Positions 36,329 through 45,793 of a DNA stretch of 64,000 bases are shown here, one piece after another; the first letter of the stretch is position 1, and every line of letters begins with the position of its first letter. Source of the DNA: Dyella japonica A8. GTDB taxonomy: Bacteria; Pseudomonadota; Gammaproteobacteria; Xanthomonadales; Rhodanobacteraceae. The translations under genes and the position numbers were made by a program. The notes below the pieces were generated by a model. The model was not told the DNA's origin, did not search any database, and worked only from the letters and a program-made list of their open reading frames with translations. The stretch spans positions 3,844,001-3,908,000 of the forward strand of contig NZ_CP008884.1 of NCBI RefSeq assembly GCF_000725385.1, read 5' to 3'.

Positions 36329-37144
36329 TTGACTGCTGAGATTATCGTTGTCACCTCGGGCAAGGGTGGCGTGGGCAAAACCACGACCAGCGCCTCGCTT
36401 GCCACGGGCCTTGCCATTGCCGGCAAGAAAGTCGCGGTGATCGATTTCGACGTCGGCCTGCGCAACCTCGACCTGATCATGGGCTGCGAACGTCGCGTGG
36501 TGTACGATTTCGTCAACGTCGTGCACGGCGAAGCCACGCTCAAGCAGGCACTGATCAAGGACAAGCGCTACGAGAGCCTGTACGTCCTGGCCGCCAGCCA
36601 GACGCGCGACAAGGACGCCCTCACCCAGGAAGGCGTCGAGAAGGTGCTCGAGGACCTTGGCAAGGAAGGCTTCGACTACGTCGTCTGCGATTCGCCGGCC
36701 GGCATCGAAAAGGGTGCACACCTGGCGATGTACTTCGCCGACCACGCCGTGGTGGTGGTGAACCCGGAAGTGTCCTCGGTGCGCGACTCGGACCGCATCC
36801 TGGGCCTGCTCTCCAGCAAGACCCGCCGCGCCGAGCGTGGCGACGGCGCCATCAAGCAGCACCTGCTGCTGACCCGCTACAACCCGGCCCGCGTGGCCGT
36901 GGGTGAGATGCTGAGCGTGAAGGACGTCGAGGAAATCCTCGGCATCAACGTGGTCGGCGTCATCCCCGAATCCGAAAACGTGCTGGCCGCATCCAATGCG
37001 GGCGTGCCGGTGATCCTGGACGACAACTCGCACGCCGGGCAGGCCTATAGCGACACGGTTGCCCGCATCCTCGGCGAGGAACGCGCCATGCGCTTTCTCG
37101 ACGCGCCCAAGAAGGGCTTCTTCCAGCGCGTATTCGGAGGCTGA
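36329..37144 (+). CDS. minD: Septum-site determining ATPase MinD
   Basis: This 271-residue ParA-type ATPase has the deviant Walker A motif GKGGVGKT at residues 11-18. It also has [14 protein letters not shown] (Walker A'-near), [13 protein letters not shown] (Walker B region) and a C-terminal amphipathic membrane-targeting helix ([11 protein letters not shown]). MinD binds membrane as an ATP dimer, recruits MinC, and is released by MinE, giving pole-to-pole oscillation. The start appears to be TTG at 36329, with GGAG 8 bases before; no ATG fits the conserved N-terminus. It sits between minC and minE with short gaps. Confidence 0.97.
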   Translation: MTAEIIVVTSGKGGVGKTTTSASLATGLAIAGKKVAVIDFDVGLRNLDLIMGCERRVVYDFVNVVHGEATLKQALIKDKRYESLYVLAASQTRDKDALTQEGVEKVLEDLGKEGFDYVVCDSPAGIEKGAHLAMYFADHAVVVVNPEVSSVRDSDRILGLLSSKTRRAERGDGAIKQHLLLTRYNPARVAVGEMLSVKDVEEILGINVVGVIPESENVLAASNAGVPVILDDNSHAGQAYSDTVARILGEERAMRFLDAPKKGFFQRVFGG

Positions 37145-37149
37145 TCGCG

Positions 37150-37419
37150 ATGGGTATTCTTGATTTCCTGAAGCGCAAGCCGGAACCCACCGCTTCCGTC
37201 GCCAAGGAGCGTCTTCGCATCATCGTGGCCCAGGAGCGCTCCACCCGGGGCGCACCTGACTACCTGCCGTTGCTGCGCAACGAGCTGCTCGAAGTGATCA
37301 AGAAATACGTCCACGTCGACCTCGAAGCCATCAACATCAACGTCGAGCGCGACAGCGGACACGAAATCCTCGAGCTTTCGGTAGCGCTGCCCGAACACGC
37401 CGAAGCCAAGCCCGGCTGA
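37150..37419 (+). CDS. minE: Division topological specificity factor MinE
   Basis: The 89-residue protein carries the N-terminal membrane/MinD-activating segment ([12 protein letters not shown], then [14 protein letters not shown]) and the C-terminal dimer domain ([45 protein letters not shown]). MinE stimulates MinD ATPase and pushes MinCD away from midcell. It starts 5 bases after the minD stop and is followed by a rho-independent terminator at 37460-37487, so the min operon ends here. Confidence 0.97.
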   Translation: MGILDFLKRKPEPTASVAKERLRIIVAQERSTRGAPDYLPLLRNELLEVIKKYVHVDLEAININVERDSGHEILELSVALPEHAEAKPG

Positions 37420-37459
37420 TGATGTCGTGGCGCGGCATCGCCGCGCCACCTTAGCCTTG

Positions 37460-37487
37460 CCGCCGCCGCGAACCGGCGGCGGTTTTC
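37460..37487 (+). terminator. Rho-independent terminator of the min operon
   Basis: A 9-base stem (CCGCCGCCG with CGGCGGCGG) and 5-base loop are followed by TTTTC, 40 bases beyond the minE stop. It ends 6 bases before the next ATG. Confidence 0.82.
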
Positions 37488-37492
37488 ATCCC

Positions 37493-37999
37493 ATGTCAGT
37501 CCCCTCCTCTCCCAACGAAGCAAGTGTGATGCGCCTGGCCGAAACCGGCTTCGAGGCGCCTGCCCGCCTGCTCGCACGCTACGGGCTCACGCTGGAACGC
37601 GTGGCGTCCGGCACGGCCATTCCCGGCAGCTTCTGGGGCGAGGAAGAGGCCGGCATCATCGGCACCACGGTCTACGCCCGCGACGACACGCCGGTGCATT
37701 CACTGCTGCATGAAGCCGGTCACCTCATCGTGCTGCCGCCCGAGCGGCGCAGCGTCGTGCACACCGACGCCACCGACTCCATCGACGAGGAAGACGCCAC
37801 CTGCTACCTGCAGATCGTCCTGGCCGATGAACTGCCCGGCGTCGGACGCGTGCGCCTGATGAGCGACATGGACGCCTGGGGCTACAGCTTCCGGCTGGGT
37901 TCCGCGCAGGCGTGGTTCGAGCAGGATGCGGGGAATGCGCGGCTGTGGTTGATCGACCATGGGCTGCTGGATCAGGAAGGGCGGCCGGTTTTCAGCTGA
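37493..37999 (+). CDS. Conserved hypothetical protein with HEAGH motif
   Basis: About 168 residues. Near residue 78 the sequence SLLHEAGHLIVLPPERR matches the HExxH zinc-protease helix. Acidic groups follow (DATDSIDEEDATCYLQ, MSDMDAWGYSF), but I cannot place a third zinc ligand with certainty. No signal peptide or membrane helix is seen. The ATG at 37493 lies directly behind the min operon terminator; the ATG at 37529 is an alternative. I do not recognise a family. A cytosolic metalloprotease-like protein is the most likely reading, with function unknown. Confidence 0.7.
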   Translation: MSVPSSPNEASVMRLAETGFEAPARLLARYGLTLERVASGTAIPGSFWGEEEAGIIGTTVYARDDTPVHSLLHEAGHLIVLPPERRSVVHTDATDSIDEEDATCYLQIVLADELPGVGRVRLMSDMDAWGYSFRLGSAQAWFEQDAGNARLWLIDHGLLDQEGRPVFS

Positions 38000-38030
38000 G
38001 GGCATACTCGGCGCTTTTCGCTCCATGATG

Positions 38031-38150
38031 GCAAAGTCACTGGATCCCTGCCTTCGCAGGGATGACGGTGAGGGTTTCCTGACTGCTTTCGGTCTGGCCG
38101 AACACACCACGCTCGTCATCCCTGCGAAAGCAGGGATCCAGTGACTTTGC
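38031..38150. repeat. Inverted pair of short hairpin repeats
   Basis: Two copies of a hairpin element (38031-38070 and 38114-38150), each ending in or starting with GCAAAGTCACTGGATCCCTG or its complement, face each other across 43 bases. The unit is shared with 5703-5740. Together they can form one long stem between the HEAGH gene and the NfeD gene. Confidence 0.8.
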
Positions 38151-38235
38151 TCTCCCCCGCGCCCCGCCTCACGCCTCACGCCAGCAAAACATCCCCTGGC
38201 GCAATGTGATGCCGCCCCTCTCGAGGAGGCACGGT

Positions 38236-39606
38236 GTGACGCAAAGGCTCGTGACATGGCTCTGTACGCTGTTGGCAATGATGCTGGCCGCGACCATGGC
38301 GACCGGCAACACGGAGGGTGTTGCTCCGCGTTCCTCCGGTTTCGTGGCGCGCATCGATCTTTCCGGCCCCATTGGCCCCGCCGCAGCGGAATACGTTGAC
38401 GACAGCCTGCACCGCGCCACGCGCGACGGCGCCGCGGCCATCGTGCTGCAGCTGGATACGCCGGGCGGCCTGTCCGATTCGATGCGGCAGATCATCGCCA
38501 GCATCCTCGCGGCCCAGCGGCCTGTCATCGGCTATGTCGCGCCGGGCGGTGCCCGCGCCGCCTCGGCGGGCACGTACATTCTCTATGCCTGCCCGGTGGC
38601 AGCGATGGCGCCCGCCACGCACGTCGGCGCGGCAACGCCGGTATCGCTGGGCGGCAACAGCCCGTTGCCGTCGCCCAATCCGCCCGCGCCCTCCGGCAGC
38701 GCGGCCGTCACGCCATCATCCGACGCCGAAGCAAACAAGGTGCTCAACGATGCCATTGCCTCCCTCCGTTCGCTCGCGCAGCTCAATGGTCGCAATGCCG
38801 ACTGGGCAGCCAAGGCCGTGCAAGGCGCCGCCACGCTGACGGCCGATGAAGCGGTACAGATGCATGTGGCCGACCTGATCGCCCCTGATATCCCTACCCT
38901 GCTGGCTCGCCTTGAGGGACGGCACGTCCACGTCGCCGGACAGGACGTCGTCCTGCACCTCACTGGCCTTCCCTTGCGAGACTACGCGCCGAACTGGCGC
39001 ACGCACCTGCTGGGGCTGGTGACCCACCCCACCATCGCCTACCTGCTCCTCCTCGCAGGCATGTACGGGCTGGTGCTCGAAGCTTTCCATCCCGGCGTGT
39101 TCCTGCCGGGCGTGGCGGGCGCCATCTGCCTGCTGGTCGGGCTTTATGCCTTGCAGCTGCTGCCGGTCAATTACGCCGGACTTGCGCTGATGCTGCTGGG
39201 CATCGGGCTGGTACTCGCGGAGGCGGTGATGCCATCGGTGGGCGCCATTGGCATCGGCGGCGTCATCGCCTTCGTGATCGGCTCAATCATGCTGTTCGAC
39301 ACCGGCGTGCCCGGCTACTCAGTGAACCTGGGCGTGATCGCCGGCATCGCCTTGGGCGCCGTAGCCGTGCTTGGTGTGCTGCTGCGACTGGTCGCGCGCT
39401 CGCGGCGGGCCCGCGCTTTCAACGGCGATATGCAGATGTTGCTGGCCACCGGCGAACTGACGCAGCCCATCGATGCGCACGGCGACGGCTGGGCGCGCAT
39501 CGGCGGGGAGCAGTGGCGCGTGCATTGTGAATCCAGCCTGCCCGTGGGAACGCGCGTGCGCGTGGTGGGACGCGATGGCTTGCTGTTGCGCGTCACGCGC
39601 GCCTGA
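38236..39606 (+). CDS. NfeD-type membrane-bound serine protease
   Basis: The 456-residue protein has a signal/anchor peptide, a ClpP-like protease domain with nucleophile S110 ([15 protein letters not shown]) and K167 as the likely dyad lysine, a bundle of membrane helices (about 260-390) and a C-terminal OB-fold NfeD domain ([34 protein letters not shown]). Archaeal relatives cleave the partner stomatin. I start it at the GTG at 38236, which has AGGAGG 6 bases before it; an upstream GTG-ATG at 38206 has no such site. The slipin gene follows after 23 bases, the classic NfeD-stomatin pair. Confidence 0.93.
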   Translation: MTQRLVTWLCTLLAMMLAATMATGNTEGVAPRSSGFVARIDLSGPIGPAAAEYVDDSLHRATRDGAAAIVLQLDTPGGLSDSMRQIIASILAAQRPVIGYVAPGGARAASAGTYILYACPVAAMAPATHVGAATPVSLGGNSPLPSPNPPAPSGSAAVTPSSDAEANKVLNDAIASLRSLAQLNGRNADWAAKAVQGAATLTADEAVQMHVADLIAPDIPTLLARLEGRHVHVAGQDVVLHLTGLPLRDYAPNWRTHLLGLVTHPTIAYLLLLAGMYGLVLEAFHPGVFLPGVAGAICLLVGLYALQLLPVNYAGLALMLLGIGLVLAEAVMPSVGAIGIGGVIAFVIGSIMLFDTGVPGYSVNLGVIAGIALGAVAVLGVLLRLVARSRRARAFNGDMQMLLATGELTQPIDAHGDGWARIGGEQWRVHCESSLPVGTRVRVVGRDGLLLRVTRA

Positions 39607-39629
39607 GGTTGACCACAGAGGAGATGCGT

Positions 39630-40379
39630 ATGTTCGGCTTCGTCGGCGTCATCGTGATCTGGTGCATAGCGCTGGTGTTTCTGGCCATCAAGGTGTTGCC
39701 CGAGTACCAACGCGGCGTGGTGCTCACGCTGGGGCGCTATACAGGCACCAAGGGACCGGGGCTGTTCGTGCTGATACCCGTCGTGCAACGCATGATGCGC
39801 GTGGACCTGCGCGTCACTGTGATGGATGTGCCGCCGCAGGACGTGATCTCGCGCGACAACGTCTCCGTGCGCGTGAATGCGGTGGTCTATTTCCGCGTGG
39901 TGGAGCCGGACAAGGCGATCCTGCAGGTCGCGGACTTCTTCCAGGCCACCAGCCAGCTCGCGCAAACCCGCCTGCGTTCGGTGCTGGGCCAGCACGACCT
40001 GGACGACATCCTCTCGCAGCGCGATTCGATCAACCACAGCCTGCAGCAGATCCTCGATGACGCCACGGATCCCTGGGGCATCAAGGTCAGCAATGTGGAA
40101 ATCAAGGACGTGGACCTCAACGAAACCATGGTCCGCGCCATTGCGCGCCAGGCGGAGGCCGAGCGCGAACGCCGCGCCAAGGTGATCCACGCCGACGGCG
40201 AACTGCAGGCCGCCGAGAAACTGCGCGACGCCGCCGCCCTGCTGGCACAGCAGCCGCAGGCACTGCAGCTGCGCTACATGCAGACCGCGGCGGACATGGC
40301 CAGCGGCGGCAAGGCATCGACGGTGTTTTTCCCGTTGCCGTTGGATCTGGTGAAGCCGTTGATCGACCGATTGAGTTGA
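39630..40379 (+). CDS. Slipin (stomatin/SPFH family)
   Basis: The 249-residue protein has one N-terminal membrane hairpin or helix ([20 protein letters not shown]) and a slipin-type SPFH domain: [55 protein letters not shown], then [23 protein letters not shown] and a helical region [33 protein letters not shown] lies 6 bases before the ATG at 39630, which I prefer over 39624. It pairs with the NfeD protease just upstream; in related systems the protease cuts the slipin C-terminus. Confidence 0.94.
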   Translation: MFGFVGVIVIWCIALVFLAIKVLPEYQRGVVLTLGRYTGTKGPGLFVLIPVVQRMMRVDLRVTVMDVPPQDVISRDNVSVRVNAVVYFRVVEPDKAILQVADFFQATSQLAQTRLRSVLGQHDLDDILSQRDSINHSLQQILDDATDPWGIKVSNVEIKDVDLNETMVRAIARQAEAERERRAKVIHADGELQAAEKLRDAAALLAQQPQALQLRYMQTAADMASGGKASTVFFPLPLDLVKPLIDRLS

Positions 40380-40395
40380 GCCCTCAGGCACGCAA

Positions 40396-40533
40396 CTGTG
40401 GGAGCGCACCCTGTGCGCGACCGCGGACTGCATGGCGACCATGCATCGCGGCGTGCAGAAAACCTCCATCGCCAAGGACTGCCCGTGAGGTACACCAGTG
40501 CGTGGCTGTCGCGCACAGGGTGCGCTCCCACAG
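40396..40533. repeat. Paired-palindrome intergenic repeat, copy 6 of 8
   Basis: Arms lie at 40396-40421 and 40508-40533, both in the common form, with an 86-base spacer. It lies between the slipin gene and the flavoprotein gene. Confidence 0.85.
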
Positions 40534-40596
40534 GAGGGGCAGAGCTGGCCAGAGGGCTACCTGTACAATGGCCAGCCATTCGCCACCCGCGCCGCC

Positions 40597-41856
40597 ATGT
40601 CCACCACTCCCACCCACGTCAGCCTCGCCATCATCGGCGGCGGCCCCGCCGGTCTGATGGCGGCCGAAGCCGCGCATGCGGCGGGTGTGTCGGTGGACGT
40701 GTTCGACGCCAAGGGGTCGGTAGGCCGCAAGTTCCTCATCGCCGGCAAGGGCGGCATGAACCTCACGCACGGTGAGCCCAAGCCCGATTTCATCCAACGC
40801 TACGGTGCCCGCGCGCGGGAAGTCGGCGAGTGGCTGGACGAATTCGATGCCGACGACTTGCGCGCGTGGGCCCAGGGCCTTGGCGTGGAGACCTTCGTCG
40901 GCAGCTCCGGGCGCGTGTTTCCCAGCGACCTGAAGGCCGCCCCGCTGTTGCGTGGCTGGGTACGGCGGCTGCGCGAGGACGGCGTGCGCTTCCACGTCCA
41001 CCACCGCTGGCTGGGCTGGGCCGATGATGGCGCACTGCGCTTCGACACGCCTGACGGCGAACGGCGGGTCCGCGCCGACGCCGTGGTGCTGGCCATGGGC
41101 GGTGGCAGCTGGCCGGAGCTGGGTTCCGATGGCCAGTGGCAGTCCGTGCTGGCGACACGCGGTGTCGACGTCACGCCACTGGTGCCGTCCAACTGCGGCT
41201 TCGACATCGGCTGGAGCGAGCACCTGGCCACCCGCTTCGCCGGTGCGCCGCTCAAGCCAGTGGTGATCCACCTGCACGACAAGGACGGCCGGGAACACTC
41301 GCGCCAGGGCGAATGCGTCATCACCGCCGGCGGCATCGAAGGCAGCCTGATCTACGCCTGGTCGTCGATCCTGCGCGAGGCCATTGGCGCGCACGGCTCG
41401 ACCACCATCGCGCTGGATCTGGCCCCCGACCGCCCGCTCGAGCGTCTGCGCGCCGACCTTGCCAAGCCGCGCGGCAGCCGCTCCATGAGCGAGCACCTGC
41501 GTCGACAGACCGGCCTGAGCGGCGTGAAGGCCGCACTGCTGCACGAAGTACTGGACCGCGACCAGTTCCACGACGCGGACACCCTCGCCCGCACCATCAA
41601 GCACCTGCCACTGCGCCTGCAACGGGCGCGCCCCATCGACGAGGCCATCAGCAGCGGTGGCGGCGTCCGTCTGGAAGCCCTGGACCCGCGCCTGATGCTC
41701 ACCTCCCTGCCCGGCGTGTTTTGCGCCGGCGAAATGCTCGACTGGGAGGCCCCCACCGGGGGCTACCTGCTTACCGCCTGCTTCGCCAGCGGACGCCGCG
41801 CGGGCCTGGGTGCCGCGGGCTGGATCAAGCATTTGCCGCCTGCCGCCGATAACTGA
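40597..41856 (+). CDS. BaiN/HI0933-type FAD-dependent oxidoreductase (TIGR03862-like)
   Basis: The 419-residue flavoprotein has an FAD-binding Rossmann motif IIGGGPAGLMAAEAA at the start. VGRKFLIAGKGGMNLTH, GRVFPSDLKAAPLLRGW, VVLAMGGGSWPELGSDG and a C-terminal GEMLDWEAPTGGYLLTACFASGRRAG, which closes the FAD site, follow. It belongs to the HI0933/BaiN-like group, whose members are annotated as NAD(P)/FAD-dependent oxidoreductases with mostly unknown substrates. The ATG at 40597 is the family start; the frame is open upstream through the repeat. Confidence 0.9.
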   Translation: MSTTPTHVSLAIIGGGPAGLMAAEAAHAAGVSVDVFDAKGSVGRKFLIAGKGGMNLTHGEPKPDFIQRYGARAREVGEWLDEFDADDLRAWAQGLGVETFVGSSGRVFPSDLKAAPLLRGWVRRLREDGVRFHVHHRWLGWADDGALRFDTPDGERRVRADAVVLAMGGGSWPELGSDGQWQSVLATRGVDVTPLVPSNCGFDIGWSEHLATRFAGAPLKPVVIHLHDKDGREHSRQGECVITAGGIEGSLIYAWSSILREAIGAHGSTTIALDLAPDRPLERLRADLAKPRGSRSMSEHLRRQTGLSGVKAALLHEVLDRDQFHDADTLARTIKHLPLRLQRARPIDEAISSGGGVRLEALDPRLMLTSLPGVFCAGEMLDWEAPTGGYLLTACFASGRRAGLGAAGWIKHLPPAADN

Positions 41857-41925
41857 GCATCGCGTCGCCCTGCAGCGACGTCGCATTACATTTTTTCCGC
41901 CAGCGGCCGATACACGGCGGAGCAG

Positions 41926-42984
41926 ATGCCAATCGAGGGAGCTGGCAGCACGATGATGGGGAACTGGTGGCGAGTGTTCGGACGTGAGCGCGCGACGGAA
42001 TCACCGGCGCCACGCCCGGCTGCTTCCCATCCGGTACTCCCGGTCGACGCCCTGCCCGAGCCGCCCACCATTCCCTGCGATGAGATCGCCGAGCGTTTCT
42101 TCCGTTTCATCCTGAACCAGCCGGTCAGCGCGGGCGACAGCCCCAACAAGCCGCGCGAGCAAGCCATCCTGCAGCGCCTGCGTGACCAGTGCGACAGCGG
42201 CCGTTTCGACATACGCAGCCTGCCCCGCATGCCGACCGTGCTGCCGCAGCTGATGCGCGCAATGAAGAACGACAAGCTCAGCGGCGCGCAGCTGGCCGAC
42301 CTGATCCGGCGCGACCCCGTGCTGGTGGGTGAAGTCATGCGCGTCACCGGCAGCGTGACCTACCGCACCGCACACCCTATCGGCAGCCTGCAGCATGCCG
42401 TGGTGTTGCTTGGCCAGATCGGCCTGCGCCACGTGGTGACGTCCTACGTGATGAAGCCCATCCTGATGGCCAGCACCGGCGCCAACGGCCAGGTCGTGGG
42501 CCAGCGCCTGTGGGACCACGCCGAACGCTGCGGCCACGCCGCGGTGTACCTCAGCAAGGGCCAGTGCGATGCGTTCGAGGCCTACCTCGTGGCGCTGATG
42601 GGCTATAGCGGCCTGGGTGCCGTGGGGCGCCTGCTGGACAGGGAGCTGCAGCACACCGAGCTGCCCGCCAGTTCGTCCGCCTTCATCGAGGAATGCGTGC
42701 AGCTCGCCGCGCAGCTCACCGTGCAGGCCGGACAGCACTGGGAACTGCCGCCGACGGTGCAGGAGGCGCTGATCGAACACGCGCAGCACGGCAGCGCTGC
42801 GCTGACGTTGCCGATGAGTCGCGTGTTGCACGTCGCCCAGCGGCTGGCGATGTACCAGCTGCTCACCGAGCAAGGCCTGCTCGACCGCGACTCGGGCTAC
42901 GGCAACGACCCTATCGCCACCTTCCCGCCGCAACTGCTGGCGCGTTGCCGGCAGGATCTGCGGCAGAGCTTCGACGCGCAGTAA
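41926..42984 (+). CDS. HDOD-domain signalling protein
   Basis: The 352-residue cytosolic protein has an HDOD domain at about 95-290: LPRMPTVLPQLMRAMKNDKLSGAQLADLIRRDPVLVGEVMRVTGSVTYRTAHPIGSLQHAVVLLGQIGLRHVV, then HAERCGHAAVYLS and ALMGYSGLGAVGRLL. The catalytic HD pair of true HD phosphohydrolases is not kept, as is normal for HDOD. The family acts as a scaffold in stress, motility and c-di-GMP signalling. No output or receiver domain is attached, so partners are unknown. GGAG precedes the ATG at 41926. Confidence 0.9.
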   Translation: MPIEGAGSTMMGNWWRVFGRERATESPAPRPAASHPVLPVDALPEPPTIPCDEIAERFFRFILNQPVSAGDSPNKPREQAILQRLRDQCDSGRFDIRSLPRMPTVLPQLMRAMKNDKLSGAQLADLIRRDPVLVGEVMRVTGSVTYRTAHPIGSLQHAVVLLGQIGLRHVVTSYVMKPILMASTGANGQVVGQRLWDHAERCGHAAVYLSKGQCDAFEAYLVALMGYSGLGAVGRLLDRELQHTELPASSSAFIEECVQLAAQLTVQAGQHWELPPTVQEALIEHAQHGSAALTLPMSRVLHVAQRLAMYQLLTEQGLLDRDSGYGNDPIATFPPQLLARCRQDLRQSFDAQ

Positions 42985-43071
42985 GCCGAAAGGTGCTGCG
43001 TCGCGCAGATCCCGTTGGAGATGCCAAGCACAGTCGCTGGATGACCAGCCCTTCGGCTGTTGAAAAACGCC

Positions 43072-43170
43072 TCCCGCCTTCGCGGGAATGACGAGGTAAA
43101 TCGCCTCAGTTATCCAGAATGCCGAAAGCTTCCTCACCGTCGTTCCCGCGAAAGCGGGAATCCAATGACT
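43072..43170. repeat. Inverted pair of CCCGC-type hairpin repeats
   Basis: TCCCGCCTTCGCGGGAATGACGA (given as 43072-43094) and its near complement at 43138-43170 lie in the 230-base gap between the HDOD gene and the convergent LLM gene. Each is a short hairpin on its own. The unit is a cousin of the 5703/38031 family (hairpin followed by AATCCAATGACT versus ATCCAGTGACT). Confidence 0.78.
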
Positions 43171-43214
43171 CTACGCTTCCGCCGTATTCATCCGCATACG
43201 CCAACCGCGCCACC

Positions 43215-44213
43215 TCAGCGCCCCGCGACGATGCGTTTCCGCGCATCGGCTACGATGGCGAACGAGCGGCAACGCGCCTCGTGGTCGAACACATTGGCGG
43301 TGACCATCAGCTCGTCGGGGCGATGCCGCGCCACGAATGCCTCGATGCCCTCCTTCACCGTATCGGCGCTGCCGACCACTGCGCAGGCCAGCGCGCGTTC
43401 CACGCCGAACTTTTCGGTGGGCGTCCAGTACGACTCGATATCGTCGATGGGCGGAGGAATCAGGCCCGGCCGTCCGCGACGCAGGTTGATGAAGCTCTGC
43501 TGCTGCGTGGTAAACAGGCGCTTCGCCTCCGCGTCGGTTTCCGCACCCACGATGTTGATGCCCAGCATCGCGTAGGGTGCCTGCCATCGTTTGGACGGCC
43601 AAAAATCGCGGCGATACAAAGCCAATGCCTCATCCATTGCATCCGGTGCGAAGTGCGAGGCGAACGCAAACGGCAAACCCATCGCCGCGGCAAGGCGTGC
43701 GCTGAACAGGCTGGAGCCGAGCAACCACACCGGCACCGGAATGCCCGCGCCGGGCACGGCGCGCACGGCCTGCTCCGGCGTGGCCGGTTCGAAATACGCG
43801 AGCAGTTCGGCCACGTCCTGCGGGAAGGCTTCTGCGCTGTCGAAGTAGCGGCGCAGCGCACGCGCAGTGGGTTGATCGGTGCCTGGCGCACGCCCCAGTC
43901 CAAGATCGATGCGCCCCGGGTACAGCGACTCCAGCGTGCCGAACTGCTCGGCCACCTGCAGCGGCGCATGGTTGGGCAACATGATGCCGCCCGCGCCTAC
44001 GCGAATGGTCGAGGTACCGCCCGCGACATGACCGATCAGCACCGCCGTGGCGGCACTGGCGATGCCCGGCATGTTGTGGTGCTCGGCCAGCCAGTAGCGC
44101 GTGTAGCCCAATCGCTCGGCGCGGCGCGCCAGGTCCAGCGTATGGGCGAACGCCTCGGTGGTATTGCTGCCCTCGGTGACGGGCGCCAGATCGAGTACGG
44201 AGAACGGAATCAT
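43215..44213 (-). CDS. LLM-class flavin-dependent oxidoreductase
   Basis: The 332-residue luciferase-like monooxygenase has a TIM-barrel pattern with [17 protein letters not shown] at the start, [55 protein letters not shown] (family signature), and [13 protein letters not shown]. It uses reduced flavin to oxidise or reduce an organic substrate that cannot be told from sequence. It belongs to the group of FMN-dependent LLM proteins of about 330 residues found as single genes. The divergent EamA gene starts 137 bases away. Confidence 0.92.
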   Translation of the reverse strand: MIPFSVLDLAPVTEGSNTTEAFAHTLDLARRAERLGYTRYWLAEHHNMPGIASAATAVLIGHVAGGTSTIRVGAGGIMLPNHAPLQVAEQFGTLESLYPGRIDLGLGRAPGTDQPTARALRRYFDSAEAFPQDVAELLAYFEPATPEQAVRAVPGAGIPVPVWLLGSSLFSARLAAAMGLPFAFASHFAPDAMDEALALYRRDFWPSKRWQAPYAMLGINIVGAETDAEAKRLFTTQQQSFINLRRGRPGLIPPPIDDIESYWTPTEKFGVERALACAVVGSADTVKEGIEAFVARHRPDELMVTANVFDHEARCRSFAIVADARKRIVAGR

Positions 44214-44350
44214 GGGGCTTCCTCGACGGGGAAGCCCATCACGTGGGGGCGGGTCGGGAAAAAGCCAGCCCTCCGCCCGGAGGCGGCATACAATGACGCG
44301 CCTGCACCTTTATGCGTGCGCGCTTGCCGGCTCCGCGCCCCAGGAAGACC

Positions 44351-45409
44351 ATGACCCGGATGATGCTTTCCCGCCCCGTCGTCGCCGCGCTCCTGGCGGC
44401 CGCGCTGTTCGGCGCCAGCACGCCCTTCGCCAAGCAACTGGTCGGGCAGACGTCACCCTTCCTGCTGGCCGGCCTGCTCTACCTCGGCAGTGGCGTGGGA
44501 CTGACTCTGATCCGCATCGTCCGCGACCGCTCGCTGCAACTGCCGTCGATGCCCGCCGGTGAATGGTGGTGGTGGCTCGCCGCGGTCATCTTCGGCGGCG
44601 TGCTGGGACCGCTGCTGCTGATGGTCGGGCTGGCCGCGACCACCGCCGCCACCGCCTCCATGCTGCTCAACCTGGAGGCCGTACTCACCGCCGTGCTGGC
44701 GTGGGTCGTGTTCAAGGAAAACGCGGATCGACGCATCGTGGCCGGCATGGTGCTGATCGTCGCCGGTGGCGTGCTGCTTTCCTGGTCGAACGCCAGCGGT
44801 GGCACGGACAGGTGGATCGGTCCTGCCGCTATCGCCGGTGCGTGTCTGTGCTGGGCGATAGACAACAACCTTACCCGCAAGGTCTCTGCACAGGATGCGT
44901 TGTTCCTTGCCGGCAGCAAGGGCGCCGTGGCCGGCATCATCAACACCACGCTCGGCCTGGCCATCGGCGCCGCCGTGCCATCGTGGACGCAAGCGGCACC
45001 CGCCATGCTGATCGGCCTGCTTGGCTACGGCGTCAGCCTCGTGTTGTTCGTGCTCGCCCTGCGTGGACTGGGCACGGCGCGGACCGGGGCGTACTTCTCC
45101 ACGGCGCCGTTCATCGGCGCCGCCATCGCCATCCTGTGCTTCGGCGAGCACGCATCCACCCTGTTCTGGCTCGCCGCCGCACTGATGGGCGCAGGCGTCT
45201 GGCTGCACCTGACCGAACGGCACGAGCACGAGCACACGCACGAGGCGATGTTCCATGCGCATCGCCACGTCCATGACGAACACCACCAGCACGAGCACGA
45301 TTTCGACTGGGACGGCACGGAACCGCACGCGCACCCTCACCAGCATGCGCCGCTCACGCACACGCATCTGCACTTTCCGGATATCCACCATCGTCACGGG
45401 CATCCGTGA
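44351..45409 (+). CDS. EamA/DMT-family transporter with histidine-rich tail
   Basis: The 352-residue protein has ten hydrophobic helices arranged as two EamA halves (about 8-140 and 155-285). It then has a hydrophilic C-terminal tail of 67 residues containing 24 histidines, many as HxH and HH, mixed with Asp and Glu. EamA proteins export metabolites or drugs; the tail suggests metal binding, so a metal or metal-sensitive role is possible. In the membrane the tail should lie in the cytosol. The ATG at 44351 follows AGGAAG. It ends 128 bases before the promoter of the NRAMP-linked leader, but it is not part of that unit. Confidence 0.87.
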   Translation: MTRMMLSRPVVAALLAAALFGASTPFAKQLVGQTSPFLLAGLLYLGSGVGLTLIRIVRDRSLQLPSMPAGEWWWWLAAVIFGGVLGPLLLMVGLAATTAATASMLLNLEAVLTAVLAWVVFKENADRRIVAGMVLIVAGGVLLSWSNASGGTDRWIGPAAIAGACLCWAIDNNLTRKVSAQDALFLAGSKGAVAGIINTTLGLAIGAAVPSWTQAAPAMLIGLLGYGVSLVLFVLALRGLGTARTGAYFSTAPFIGAAIAILCFGEHASTLFWLAAALMGAGVWLHLTERHEHEHTHEAMFHAHRHVHDEHHQHEHDFDWDGTEPHAHPHQHAPLTHTHLHFPDIHHRHGHP

Positions 45410-45537
45410 GGACGCGCTACGGCGCGCCAACGCTGTTCCTCATCCTGCGCCGCCCGACATGGCCGCGAGATGTTTGGACGTCCAATCCACGGCGCCCCGT
45501 ACCTCGCTGATACATTGTTTCAACACGCAAATTTTCG

Positions 45538-45567
45538 TTGACACGCGGCTGGCGGGCTGAGTATCGT
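45538..45567 (+). promoter_or_regulatory. Promoter for the structured leader and NRAMP unit
   Basis: A perfect -35 box TTGACA (45538-45543) is followed after 18 bases by TATCGT (45562-45567, four of six). Transcription would begin near 45575 and leave a leader of about 219 bases before the first ATG. AT-rich sequence with the inverted half-sites TCAAC and GTTGA overlaps the -35 box. These may bind a metal-responsive regulator; this is inference. Confidence 0.55.
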
Positions 45568-45632
45568 GCCCGCGCCTTACGGGTCTCCCGTGGCACTTGT
45601 CTGGTTATCCACCTGCGAGAAATGGACAGTTA

Positions 45633-45787
45633 CCCTAGTAGCAGCGCCAATGTTGGATCGTCGTATCCGATGTTGGCGCGCCCTGTAGACAACTTGGACG
45701 CCTGTGGCGACCGCATGCGGTCGACCGGCGCTTTCCTCGACTAGGGAAGTCCGGCCGCCTCCTGCGCCGTTGCGTGCGCCCAGGAGG
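45633..45787 (+). ncRNA. Candidate structured 5' leader (riboswitch-like) that hides the next Shine-Dalgarno
   Basis: A closing helix (CCCTAGT 45633-45639 with ACTAGGG 45740-45746) holds two hairpins: GCGCCAA/TTGGCGC with inner GGAT/ATCC (644-679 of 45 kb) and a palindromic hairpin CGACCGCATGCGGTCG (45708-45723) inside GCC/GGC. Downstream, CCTCCTG (45758-45764) can pair with CAGGAGG (45781-45787), the Shine-Dalgarno of the next gene. This is the layout of a translation-controlling riboswitch. The AGTAGC after the closing helix and ACAACTTGG at 45689-45697 recall the yybP-ykoY manganese riboswitch. The GGGGAGTAGC consensus is absent, so I leave the class open. It fills most of the 384-base gap 45410-45793. 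Confidence 0.5.
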
Positions 45788-45793
45788 TGAGCC

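Noticed and set aside
38031..38150. CRISPR-like repeat pair
   Set aside because: Only two copies, in opposite orientation, with no spacer series and no cas genes. They are dispersed hairpins.
45633..45787. Firm naming of the leader as a yybP-ykoY manganese riboswitch
   Set aside because: Only short matches are seen and the conserved GGGGAGTAGC stretch is missing. It is kept as an unassigned structured leader.
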